DNA of 64,000 bases from Huiozyma naganishii CBS 8797. Its lineage: Eukaryota; Ascomycota; Saccharomycetes; Saccharomycetales; Saccharomycetaceae. Below, piece by piece: positions 9,070 to 17,946 of this stretch (position 1 is the first letter of the stretch; the number at the start of each line of letters is the position of its first letter). The position numbers and the translations under genes were made by a program. The notes under the pieces were generated by a model that made no database searches, was not told the origin of the DNA, and saw only the letters and a program-made list of their open reading frames with translations. The stretch is taken from NCBI RefSeq assembly GCF_000348985.1, contig NC_035933.1, positions 310,001 to 374,000 on the forward strand, read 5' to 3'.

Positions 9070-12000
9070 TCAACGCCGATTGCTACCCTGGTAACGACTG
9101 GCATTCCCGTTGTTAAAATTCCTGTTATTGCCCTGGCGATAGTTATTACCACGATAGTTGTTATTTCTTTCGGGATTGTAACCGCCACTCCTGTTGTTTC
9201 TGTAGTCATTATTTGAGTTGACATGCGGTGGGCCATTTTGCTGTTGGTTGTAATTGTTGTTGCCGTTATACCTATTGCCCATTTTATTAGCATTGTTGTT
9301 ATTATTGGAATTGCTTGCAAAATAGAAAAAAGACCTATACCCACCAACTCTAGGGCTATACTGAGTTGTACCGTATGGACCAGTTGGAATCTCAGTGTAC
9401 TGTGGACTACCACCAAACCCTCTTCTGTTTCTGCCATATCCACTCTTATTCACAAAAACGGACTCAAGATCGTATGGTGTTAATACTGGTTTAGATGGAA
9501 TGTAGCCGTTCAATAAAAGAGACTTATTCTTACCAGGCAAAGGAAGCATTTTATAGAGCATCTTCAAAAACAAATTTGTAGACAGTTCAGGCAATGAACC
9601 ACCATGGACGGGGCATGGCAATTTGCCATTAAGAGTGAAACCCTCGACATCTGTGGCGACTATACCGCTCAAACCTGTTTTGAAGTGCCTGAATAACACA
9701 TCAGTGTGTTCTTTAGAATCTTTGTACAGTTTCTTAACGAACTTTTCGTAGTTAGCATTCTTATTACTGATCAGTAAAATATCTTCATTACGACAGTTCC
9801 GTGCTCTTTCTTCTTCGCTCAATTTTGGATATTGAGCACGAACTGTTTCTAACAGTCTTTTCTCGTCAATAAACGGTAAAAGTGCAATACCTTGCCACGA
9901 CATTTTTTTACCGTTCATATCAATCTTAAACTCTTGTGGGTAGAAATCAATAATTGGTGAGTCTACGTCGCTCATCAGTGGCCGGAAGATAGGTGGTAAA
10001 GTATGGCCAGAAGCAGCTGGTAACACGGACATAAGTTGTTCGTATGGTAGGAAAGGTTCTCCTTGCTTGAATTCGACTTTTATATCGTTGATATCAAAGA
10101 AGTCTGCTGCAAAAGGGGCATAATGGTATGGATAATACCAATTCCAGGATGGACAACCTTGATAATAATACAACAGTACCCATGAAACACCTTCAATGTA
10201 GGATTTAACCATATCTTTCCGTAGCGGCTCGATCTGATCCTTCGAAATATTGAACTTACCAGTGTAATATCTCTCCTTGTACCCGGATTCGTGTAACCTC
10301 ACAGTGTCATCCGTATCTATCACACCACCCGTTAGTTCTGAACTAGATATGATGGATGTTGGTTGTTCAGGAGTGGAGACTAGGGGGCCCCTCTCCTCAT
10401 TATCAACTTCATCCTCCACCTCTGCCTTAATTTTGGCCTTCAAATCATCGTCCTCGCTCTTGAACTTTTTCACAACCTTTGCCTCCTTTTCATCCTCCTC
10501 TGCTTCCTTCTCTTCCAATTGATGCTTCTTTGCGGCCAACTTTTTCTTAAGAGTTTCAGCAACGGAGAAATTATTCTTGTTAGCAAAATCGACTACTTTG
10601 TCCATATCCTCCTCGGTGATTTCTTGCATCATCTTATTATTTTTCTCGCTCTGTTCCCTCACAACTGCTAAGGCGCGATCGTCACCTTCATTGGCCAGCA
10701 TGACTTCCTTTTTCAACCGAACCATGTCGCTTGTTGTCAAGTTCCATGCACCCTTTGCGAGATTTCCTGAGGTGTCGTACATTTGAAGCTGTTCATTGAC
10801 CTTTGTAGGGTGCCTATCTTGCCCCTTGGAAACGTTCTTCCCGTTACGTTTGTTATTTTGCCTATATCGAGCTTCGTTTCTTTGCGTTTGGATGTATTTG
10901 GTTTGGAAAATATCAGGTTCTCTGGCACCCAACTGTCTAAGTACAACTTCCACTGAAGCTAAATTCAACTGACCATCACATGTCATATACGTCTTCATGC
11001 TAGGAAGCACTTTTTTCCAAATGTCCAACAAGATATCAATACTGTTCTCTCTCACATCGAGACAGGGCAAATGGGGTAAGAAATCATTACCACAGAAGAA
11101 ACACATGAATACCCAATCGTCGATGGCGCGCTCCAGGTCAAACGCAAAGGGTAATCTGGGGACGAACAGTTCTGCTGCGAGATATTCCCTTAAGATGCCA
11201 ATATGCAACCATAGAAACGGCTTCTCAGCGTCCCGCTTCAAAAGAATCTGTCGCTCCTCCTCAGTCATATTATTCGCGTCTATATCTCTTTTAGAAGACT
11301 TATACTCTTGGGCAAAGACATCCTCTCTCAAAATTTTGAAATGTGGTTCGTGGGTAGCAAGACCCAAGAAAATCAAATCCGCATCCAACCCGTAGATACA
11401 ATGGGAGGTATTTGGATTATATTCTGGGTCCGCTCTCTGTGACCTAATAAAGTTCATAATTTTGTGTTCACCTTCACCTGGAACTGTTGCATCACTAATA
11501 ACAACTTGCAAGTTCTTCCATCCAGGGTCAGTGGCCAGCTTGAACGCGGTCCAATATCGAAGCGCCAGTGCTAGCTTATCCATGAAGGGCGTACCCGGTG
11601 TAATTGCGTTCGAGTCCCAAGTTTTTTTGGCCTTCACGGAATCGTCGATGACTTCACCGTAATGCTCTCTTTTCCGCAACTCCTCCTCTTTCTTCTCGTT
11701 CTGCAACTCCGCGTCCTTCGCCAGACCTAATCTTCTCGCACGCTGCTGGTTCATCTTCGCTCTTGGCGCCACACCGTCCACGGCCATCACGAGAACCTTC
11801 CTGGGCCTAGCCATATTGAGCACTCTGTGCGTGTACTCGAACACGGCGAGCAGCATCTCGTCCTCCGTTTCAGGAGGCGGTTTGTTCTCTGGGTGCGAAC
11901 AAGGATGCACGATACCGTTCATATCGAGATACAGATTGTCGAGTTCCCCATTGGCATTCTCAGTCGAGTAATCGATGGGCAACTCGACCCCATCGACGAT

Positions 12001-12081
12001 CTGTGGCCTCTCCTCCAGCACGGGGGAGATGATCTTTGGGTACTTCCGTGACAACCATCTGAAAAACGACGGAACACCCAT
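9070..12081 (-). CDS. RAT1: Rat1/Xrn2, nuclear 5'-3' exoribonuclease
   Basis: This 1003-residue enzyme degrades 5'-monophosphorylated RNA in the nucleus. In the family it ends RNA polymerase II transcription by the torpedo mechanism, trims 5.8S and snoRNA precursors, and works with the cofactor Rai1. The N-terminus MGVPSFFRWLSRKYP is diagnostic. Catalytic acids are in DMNG (53-56), PGEGEHK (201-207), GLDAD (231-235) and CGND (330-333). Length and the presence of a single XRN core plus a short tail fit Rat1 (1006 aa), not the 1500-residue cytoplasmic Xrn1. An acidic/lysine linker (about 500-570) and an Asn/Arg/Gly-rich tail (about 905-1003) flank the conserved core. The ATG at 12081 is the family start. 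RSB1 follows upstream, as in S. cerevisiae (YOR048C-YOR049C). Confidence 0.97.
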   Translation of the reverse strand: MGVPSFFRWLSRKYPKIISPVLEERPQIVDGVELPIDYSTENANGELDNLYLDMNGIVHPCSHPENKPPPETEDEMLLAVFEYTHRVLNMARPRKVLVMAVDGVAPRAKMNQQRARRLGLAKDAELQNEKKEEELRKREHYGEVIDDSVKAKKTWDSNAITPGTPFMDKLALALRYWTAFKLATDPGWKNLQVVISDATVPGEGEHKIMNFIRSQRADPEYNPNTSHCIYGLDADLIFLGLATHEPHFKILREDVFAQEYKSSKRDIDANNMTEEERQILLKRDAEKPFLWLHIGILREYLAAELFVPRLPFAFDLERAIDDWVFMCFFCGNDFLPHLPCLDVRENSIDILLDIWKKVLPSMKTYMTCDGQLNLASVEVVLRQLGAREPDIFQTKYIQTQRNEARYRQNNKRNGKNVSKGQDRHPTKVNEQLQMYDTSGNLAKGAWNLTTSDMVRLKKEVMLANEGDDRALAVVREQSEKNNKMMQEITEEDMDKVVDFANKNNFSVAETLKKKLAAKKHQLEEKEAEEDEKEAKVVKKFKSEDDDLKAKIKAEVEDEVDNEERGPLVSTPEQPTSIISSSELTGGVIDTDDTVRLHESGYKERYYTGKFNISKDQIEPLRKDMVKSYIEGVSWVLLYYYQGCPSWNWYYPYHYAPFAADFFDINDIKVEFKQGEPFLPYEQLMSVLPAASGHTLPPIFRPLMSDVDSPIIDFYPQEFKIDMNGKKMSWQGIALLPFIDEKRLLETVRAQYPKLSEEERARNCRNEDILLISNKNANYEKFVKKLYKDSKEHTDVLFRHFKTGLSGIVATDVEGFTLNGKLPCPVHGGSLPELSTNLFLKMLYKMLPLPGKNKSLLLNGYIPSKPVLTPYDLESVFVNKSGYGRNRRGFGGSPQYTEIPTGPYGTTQYSPRVGGYRSFFYFASNSNNNNNANKMGNRYNGNNNYNQQQNGPPHVNSNNDYRNNRSGGYNPERNNNYRGNNYRQGNNRNFNNGNASRYQGSNRR

Positions 12082-12504
12082 TGCGTACCTCTGCTAAGCG
12101 TTAGAGACGGGTGATAAGGTCAACAAACGAGAGATGTACACAGCGAGATCGTCTGGCGATGCTTTCAAATTGAACAGAAATTAATTATATAAAATTTTTC
12201 AAGAGATGGGAATCAATGTTACCCTAATAGTAACCGTTGTAAAGGTTTTACTATAGTGTATGTGTGTGTGTGTGCGTTGGGTTATGCTGTACATGTACTG
12301 ATATTATTAATGAGATAGAAGAGAGAAGATATTTGTATCTAACGAACCAAAATGGTTTTCCGTCGTAGGAAGGAAAAAACTGGAGGAAACAATTGATATC
12401 AATAGTGTTTGAGTGGAAAGAATGTATAAGTTTTTGAGAGAGAGTGAGAGAATTCATTTCATCGTAGATGTTGCATGCTACCGTGGGGATGGGGCCTGCA
12501 CCCG
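12082..12504. other. RAT1 5' region and RSB1 3' region
   Basis: This 423-base gap contains the RAT1 promoter and the RSB1 downstream region. The only feature seen is a short (GT)n run near 12258-12275. No gene was found. Confidence 0.5.
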
Positions 12505-13755
12505 TTAGGATCTGCTAAAGAGCTTCGAGAACTTCGAGAACATCGAGAACTTCGAGAACTTCGAGAACTTCGAGAACTTGCTCTTTTTGCCCGTGCTAAC
12601 CTTGGAACCATCCGTGCTGATTTCTGGTACAGATGTGAGGTTTGCTTGCTGTTCCTCTCTTTCGAACAGTTTGTCCTCCTCCTCAGATCCGTACCCGCCA
12701 TCCGTAGACCCCTCAGGGGACCCGCCCTTTGATGACAGGTCGCCATTCTTTTCCTCGTCTGTGACATTTTTGGCCGTTGTGATTGGGATGGATACGTGTC
12801 TCCCGCGGAATGCAAACCCCGGGTGAAGCACTGTCAATATTGTGGTAGCGATCGACATCATTAGGGAGTCCAAAGCGATGAAGTACCACTCGTGTGTGAT
12901 TAAATTACCTGTCCACCCCTCAGACAACTCTGCGAGTCTGTAGCAACATCTTGTGAAAATGGTCAAGACAGCCACAGTCATTCCCAATGGGAAATATTTG
13001 AATATCCATCTCTCAGGCTCTATTCTCAAGGCGCGGAATTTGGGCCTGTACTTGTAATCGATCTCCGCTTGGGACACTTTCCATATTTTGTTCGAGTACC
13101 ATTTCCCCTGCAACCCCAAGTGTTCCATCCTAACTTTGACATAGATCTGGTATAGGAAGAAAAACCACAGAAGCCCAAAGATAAACATGGAGGCGACCTG
13201 GATGGCCAGTCCTGCGATGAAGATATTATCCCCACGTTGCGGGGACTTGAACGAGGACGCAGCCATACCTGCGACACCGCCACCTGCGGCCTGGATTGCC
13301 AAGGACGCAATATCCGAGGTGATGAAGATGTACGAGTACAGCATTGGAGATTTGATCACCGAGAACTTGTGTCCGTATATTTCGATCAGCTTGGCCAACT
13401 GGTAGTACAACCCGCCCATGGTGAACACTGGGGCGATTGTGAGACAGATCATGTTCAACAAGAATGCGTCCGAGTTTGTCTGCGTGTAGTGTGACCAAGT
13501 CCTCCCGATGAACCCGAGCACCTCGAGCACTCCAGTGCAGAAGAACGCCACTGAGAACCAGTACTGTTTCCACCAGAACTGCAATGTCTGGACACCAAGA
13601 AGTACCCCCCAGATGGCAATCATTGAAATGTTGAATGCCAAGTTCGGAACCATCCCCGAGTACAGGGAGTAGTTCCTTCGAGTGTCATCTTCCATCTGTT
13701 GCAAGATAGCGAGCGCCGTTGCATTGGATGAGTTGAATCCACCATTCTGCGACAT
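12505..13755 (-). CDS. RSB1: Rsb1, RTA1-family sphingoid long-chain-base exporter/translocase
   Basis: The protein has 416 residues with seven predicted membrane segments, in the RTA1-like family. In S. cerevisiae Rsb1 promotes release of sphingoid bases across the plasma membrane and gives resistance to them. Family signatures include EVLGFIGRTWSHY and an Asn-rich extracellular N-terminus carrying NSSN and NIS glycosylation-type sequons. The cytoplasmic tail (from about residue 330) is acidic and Ser-rich, then ends in a repeated FSK tripeptide (about residues 390-412) encoded by a 9-bp tandem repeat. The ATG at 13755 gives the family N-terminus. A perfect PDRE lies upstream, which fits the known Pdr1 control of this gene. 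Confidence 0.94.
   Translation of the reverse strand: MSQNGGFNSSNATALAILQQMEDDTRRNYSLYSGMVPNLAFNISMIAIWGVLLGVQTLQFWWKQYWFSVAFFCTGVLEVLGFIGRTWSHYTQTNSDAFLLNMICLTIAPVFTMGGLYYQLAKLIEIYGHKFSVIKSPMLYSYIFITSDIASLAIQAAGGGVAGMAASSFKSPQRGDNIFIAGLAIQVASMFIFGLLWFFFLYQIYVKVRMEHLGLQGKWYSNKIWKVSQAEIDYKYRPKFRALRIEPERWIFKYFPLGMTVAVLTIFTRCCYRLAELSEGWTGNLITHEWYFIALDSLMMSIATTILTVLHPGFAFRGRHVSIPITTAKNVTDEEKNGDLSSKGGSPEGSTDGGYGSEEEDKLFEREEQQANLTSVPEISTDGSKVSTGKKSKFSKFSKFSKFSMFSKFSKLFSRS
12524..12579 (-). repeat. 9-bp tandem repeat encoding (Phe-Ser-Lys)n in RSB1
   Basis: About six units of gagaacttc (plus strand) encode KFSKFSKFSKFSMFSKFSK at the RSB1 C-terminus. Unit number is likely to vary between strains. 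Confidence 0.85.
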
Positions 13756-15444
13756 ACTACCCGGTGATTATCAACCGTTTGGCCTATTTACAGGAGTCTT
13801 CTTGAAGTACTTGAAGCGGGAGAGAGAGAAAGTCACTGCAAAAATACCTTACGAACACAGTACTCTCTTATCAATGTCGAGTGGAGGAAAGAGAAAAAAA
13901 AAGGAAGAAGAGGTATTGTAGCTACAGTTTAAAAAGGAGAAGATCAGATCCTAACGTGACATGTAGCCATCCCGATGCATTGCACAAGTCTAAATTTCAC
14001 CCAGAGGTCAAGCCCGAGCTCGTTATTACCATTGCGCGAGTTTTTCCTTATTTCACTTTCGCTGCATCTGACCGCATTGGGACACATTGTGGGTTCCAAA
14101 GCACGCAGATTTCCGCATTGGGAAAGCGGAAGGGACTACAGCTGTTTCTGCGTGCGGGGGAAATGGGGGAGCGCGGGCAGAACAATAGGAGTCTGCAAAA
14201 AAAGAAACGAAATAGGGCGCTCTGCGGGCATTTCCGCAGAAACCGCCGCAGGACGCGGGCCGGATGCGGCCCGGACGGCCCGGCCGCGGAATGTGCTTAC
14301 GTTACCCGCAGCCCGGGGGTTCCGCGGAACACCCGGGCTCTTCGCTGTGCGGTGAGCGGGTGTCCGAGAAGTGGTAACAGTGTCACAAAACCTGTCCCTA
14401 TGGGCTGGCCAACGGTTCGAGGAACTGAGATGTCTATTGTCGGGAACTTGCGATGGGATAGCAGGCGCGTCAAGTTGACAGGGGAATACAAGGTCATGTT
14501 CAGGAAAGAGGAACAAGTTGGTAGCCCTGAAGTCAAAGATGAGGTATGACCTGTCATGACTTAGTATAGGGATGCATATTTCCACATTACAAGATAGCCT
14601 CTTTCCCCCGCTAATTTCCGTATCATTGCCAATCTTTATTGAGGCCGTTGGACGAACAGAGCTAGCCAGTGCGGCTAGACAATACGTGGATAAGCCTCGT
14701 GGTGGAATCACCACCGATAACAACTACTGGTATTGAGTCCAATGCCGTTGGTACGGGCGTTGAATTTCCCGTATTTCCGACGCAAGGGGTTCGAGTTTTG
14801 ATGGTCATCGGGGCTTGCTACCGCCAGTGGTTACCTTTGTCAAGTGTGCCTTGGAGAAACATACGTTATGGAGACTATTGTTGGGATGATAAATGTTTGT
14901 GGGGTACAGTGGAGGAGTACGTGTAGATATAGCATAGGATCCCGTAGTGTTATCGTGATGTCTTAACAAACTTCATTCTGGGGAAAAGGGGTGTCTTGAC
15001 CCACAGCCACATTTCGGATTGTGTAAAAGTGCCGTGAACACCACTCATAAAGACCGGACTGTCACGAGAGTACGTTACGCACCGTTCCTCGGAGGAAGCT
15101 CCATTTGTCACAGCATCGGAAACCACGTGGTTGACCAAGGGGTATGGGGGTTGCTATGAGGTTTCCTTTGAAAATTTGAACCTTCGACTGGAGGACAGTC
15201 CCGCTTGTTGTATTGACACTTTTGGTTCAAATCTCCCATCCCTTTACTTCTACCCCGAACTGTTTCTTACCATGCTCCGGGGGGTCACGTAATCGACCTC
15301 TGGCGCATTACTAAACTCCCCTATCGTAAATGTCTGTACAAAAATAACGGTAACTGCATGGTACATATATCTAAAAACACATATCATATCATATCGTATG
15401 GGTCCGGTCCGGACCAGACCGCGTCGGGGCGAGCCGCGCCGCGT
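13756..15444. other. 1.7-kb RSB1 upstream region
   Basis: No gene is supported here: the two longest frames (13881-14549 plus, 14136-14723 minus) overlap each other in a GC-rich stretch, do not resemble known families and lack codon bias. The region holds a PDRE palindrome at 14310-14339, a PDRE-like TCCGCAGA at 14233-14240, CCGCGGA at 14284-14290, a Reb1-type TTACCCG at 14302-14308, and a GGTCCGGACC palindrome near 15406-15415. Confidence 0.6.
14310..14339. promoter_or_regulatory. PDRE (Pdr1/Pdr3 site) at the centre of a 30-bp palindrome
   Basis: The consensus PDRE TCCGCGGA is at 14321-14328 inside a perfect 12-bp palindrome GTTCCGCGGAAC (14319-14330). This is flanked by AGCCCGGG (14310-14317) and CCCGGGCT (14332-14339), so 28 of 30 bases are symmetric. 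It lies 555-585 bp upstream of the RSB1 ATG. Pdr1/Pdr3 control of RSB1 is known in S. cerevisiae; use here is inferred. Confidence 0.8.
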
Positions 15445-16677
15445 TCAACCCAACAGGTTGTTCAAGACGTCCTCGTACTTGTTGTGGGCGGCGACGTTGG
15501 CTTTGCGCAGCAGCTTCTCCGCCTTCGTGTAAGTGGCCTCTTGCTCCACAGACTCGTTGTCCTGCAAGTTGCCTAAGTCGATGTAGCTCTCTGCAAGCTG
15601 CACCCAAGTAGCCGGGTCCTCTGGGTCCTCTGCGGCAATGAAGTGGGAGATGGCTTTGTCTGTCAGCGCGAGCGCGTCCTTGCGCAACTGGTTCACCGCC
15701 GCTGCATCTGCATCTGCGTCATCTTCGTCGTCGTTGTACTGCAGCGACAAGAACTTCGTGGAGAGCGGGTCCGCCTCGCGCAGGTACAGCTCACCGATCA
15801 GTCTGTTGATGTTGTTTTTCAGTTTGGGTCCCTCCGCTTGCTCCTTGGAGACGCGGTTATCCAGCAATGCAAGTTGGTCTCTGCACCAGGCCATGTGTGC
15901 TGGCAGTTCTTGCTTGAGTTTGTGCACTGGGGAGGACTTGTCCAGGGATACCATCTCGACGGCGACCGCGGCGTCGTCTGCGCCGTTCTCCTCCGCCTCG
16001 CTGTCGTTGTCACTGTCGACCTCCTCATTGTCCGGCACGGCAAACGGTTTCCCGTAGTTTTCGACAACCTCTAGCAAGTCATGCGCCAAGTTCAGCGTTT
16101 CAAACGTGGACAAGTGGTAAGGTGCGTGGTCGGTCACTGAAAAGCTCTCACGTGCGCCCATAAACTGGGCGACAACGTCCTCAGCAGCGCTCTCCTCTTG
16201 TTGTAATCCATTGAGAAGGATCCTCTGGAATACAATCTTGCTTCTTGCCAGTTTCAACAGCGGATCCTCCCTTGCGTCCCTTGCCTCGGGCAAATCCAGC
16301 AGTTCCATAGCGGTCCCCATATACTTCTCCATCCTCTCCGCGTCGTCCGCGCAGAACATGGCGAGTTCAGAAAGCGCAAGTGCGAACACGGCAAGGAACT
16401 CGCTGTTAGCAGCGTACTTCTCTCTGTCGTTGCTCAACAACGAGTCACTCTCGTTGACAATCCCGTTGAGCAAAGTGTCCGAGTCCTTCCCACCTTGTAG
16501 GTACGTGTTCCACAGAGTTCTCAACTGTACGATCTCGTCCTCTGGGTCCTCGTCTTCCGCGACGAGCAAAGTCAATTGCGGCGCAGCGGGCGCCTCCGAC
16601 TTGTCCTCTGCTGGAGCATTGGTCTTCGCCTTCTTCTTGTTCTTTGAAAGTCCCACAGGTCTCGATCTCTTACCCAT
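15445..16677 (-). CDS. ETT1: Ett1, enhancer of translation termination
   Basis: The protein has 410 residues from the ATG at 16677 (MGKRSRPVGLSKNKKKAK); the reading frame stays open a little further but with no other ATG. It is a mostly helical TPR-like protein of the Ett1 family (S. cerevisiae 412 aa), a nuclear protein that affects stop-codon readthrough and is the relative of animal Nro1/Ett1 factors. A basic nuclear-localisation-like cluster forms the first 20 residues. An acidic region (about residues 210-235, EEVDSDNDSEAEENGADD) splits the helical repeats. No catalytic motif is seen. The position between RSB1 and TMC1 matches YOR051C. Confidence 0.93.
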   Translation of the reverse strand: MGKRSRPVGLSKNKKKAKTNAPAEDKSEAPAAPQLTLLVAEDEDPEDEIVQLRTLWNTYLQGGKDSDTLLNGIVNESDSLLSNDREKYAANSEFLAVFALALSELAMFCADDAERMEKYMGTAMELLDLPEARDAREDPLLKLARSKIVFQRILLNGLQQEESAAEDVVAQFMGARESFSVTDHAPYHLSTFETLNLAHDLLEVVENYGKPFAVPDNEEVDSDNDSEAEENGADDAAVAVEMVSLDKSSPVHKLKQELPAHMAWCRDQLALLDNRVSKEQAEGPKLKNNINRLIGELYLREADPLSTKFLSLQYNDDEDDADADAAAVNQLRKDALALTDKAISHFIAAEDPEDPATWVQLAESYIDLGNLQDNESVEQEATYTKAEKLLRKANVAAHNKYEDVLNNLLG

Positions 16678-17085
16678 CTGTGCTGTGCTGTGCTGTGCTA
16701 TCAAAGAAGCATTTGTGAAAGAAGTTAACAGTTATCGCAAACGGACATAAAGAGTAACGATGCCCGAGGGCAGATGAGCGTCACACAAGCAAGCGGTCAT
16801 CGTATAGCACTCGATTCTGCGAGGGAATGAAAATTTTCAGTTATCAGGTGACCTCTCAAAGAATGGTACAGCCGCACGCATTGAAACCGGTAGCACACCG
16901 TAATAGAGGTGAAGTAGAACCGTTGTGTTGTAGCATCTTTCTCTCGCATAGCCAGCTGATAGACCATAGCACATACAAAGTGGAAGAGACGGGGGTGGAG
17001 GGAAACGTGGAATGGGAAAGATGCTATGTACATTTATATTGTCTTTTGTTCGATTTGCCTACACATGGGAAGACCCGCGCAGGAC
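16678..17085. other. ETT1 promoter and TMC1 3' region
   Basis: This 408-base gap starts with a TGTGC/CTGTG pentamer repeat (16678-16699) immediately upstream of the ETT1 ATG. No gene or clear factor site was found. Confidence 0.5.
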
Positions 17086-17589
17086 TTATATTTGGATCTG
17101 CTGGACGACAGTCTGTTCCTTGGAAAGCTTGTCTGCGTTGCGGTCGTGCATTCTCTTCTTGCATGTGTCTAGTCCAGCACACTCGTGCGTCTCCATGAGC
17201 CGGTGCGAGGAGCAGAAGTGTCCCTGACAGAAGTCACAGTCGCCTATGAACTTCGAGGGCGCGTTCTCGCAGCCCTCGAAGTAACACACCGCCTTGCGCC
17301 TCTTCACAGACCTCTTCTTAGTCCTGTTACGGGACTTTTCCACCCTGTTGCCCACAGGCGCGGAGGGAGTAGCGGACGCAGAGGGCGTCGCAGAGTCCAC
17401 ATCCACGTCTACATCCACGGCCGCCGACTTGACCTCTCGCGGCGTCCCCGGCCGCGATATACTGCCTCGCAGCGCGTCCACCGCCGCTGTGTCCCCCAAC
17501 TCAATAGACTTCGATATGAGGGCGTCCTGTTCCGCCCGCGCGACCGTATGGCCCTTGCTGCTGTTACTGTTTGTGTTCAAATCCGACAT
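17086..17589 (-). CDS. TMC1: Tmc1, AN1-type zinc-finger protein
   Basis: The protein has 167 residues from the ATG at 17589 (MSDLNTNSNSSKGHTVARAE); the frame is open for 89 more codons upstream without homology. The C-terminal third is an AN1 zinc finger (about residues 108-155): CYFEGCENAPSKFIGDCDFC, then CSSHRLMETHEC, with the Cys/His ligands intact. S. cerevisiae Tmc1 (YOR052C, 150 aa) is a proteotoxic and metalloid stress factor linked to the proteasome. The linker (about 55-85) holds an Asp-Val repeat and a Ser/Ala/Thr/Pro-rich stretch. An Rpn4-like site lies 80 bp upstream, consistent with the stress role. Confidence 0.92.
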   Translation of the reverse strand: MSDLNTNSNSSKGHTVARAEQDALISKSIELGDTAAVDALRGSISRPGTPREVKSAAVDVDVDVDSATPSASATPSAPVGNRVEKSRNRTKKRSVKRRKAVCYFEGCENAPSKFIGDCDFCQGHFCSSHRLMETHECAGLDTCKKRMHDRNADKLSKEQTVVQQIQI

Positions 17590-17946
17590 ACTACACTGTT
17601 CACCGTGCAATACGAGAGAGTCACTGCGACGTCTCCCAAGACCTCCAGAAACCGACCCCCAGAGGCAGCGTGGCAAATCCCTTATCACTTCATATTTATA
17701 CCGATTTTTTCTCTCTGTACAAAAAAAGATGGTGATCCGGATCCCTTTCCGGCGGTGACTAACAGCAGCAGCGACGAGGAAGAGGGGTTGTTGTTGTTGT
17801 TGTTGTGGCAGCGGTCTGCTGGGCAACTTAAATAAGTAGAAAGTATTTGCGGGCACTCCCTCGTGCCCTTATAGAAAAATACGGTCTTGACAGCGTCGCA
17901 TCATCGACGTTTTGGGGTTCTCAGGTTCTTGCTCGACTAGCCGACG
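17590..17946. other. TMC1 promoter and VHS3 3' region
   Basis: This 357-base gap is tandem-oriented (both genes on minus). It contains the PACE-like site above and a GTT/TTG microsatellite near 17788-17805. No gene was found. Confidence 0.5.
17669..17677 (+). promoter_or_regulatory. PACE-like Rpn4 site upstream of TMC1
   Basis: CGTGGCAAA differs in one position from the Rpn4 proteasome element GGTGGCAAA and sits 80 bp before the TMC1 ATG. Functional use is inferred from the proteotoxic-stress role of the gene. Confidence 0.5.

Noticed and set aside
13881..14723. Two frames of about 200 codons on opposite strands upstream of RSB1
   Set aside because: They overlap each other in GC-rich DNA where stops are rare, show no known domain, and cover the PDRE palindrome.
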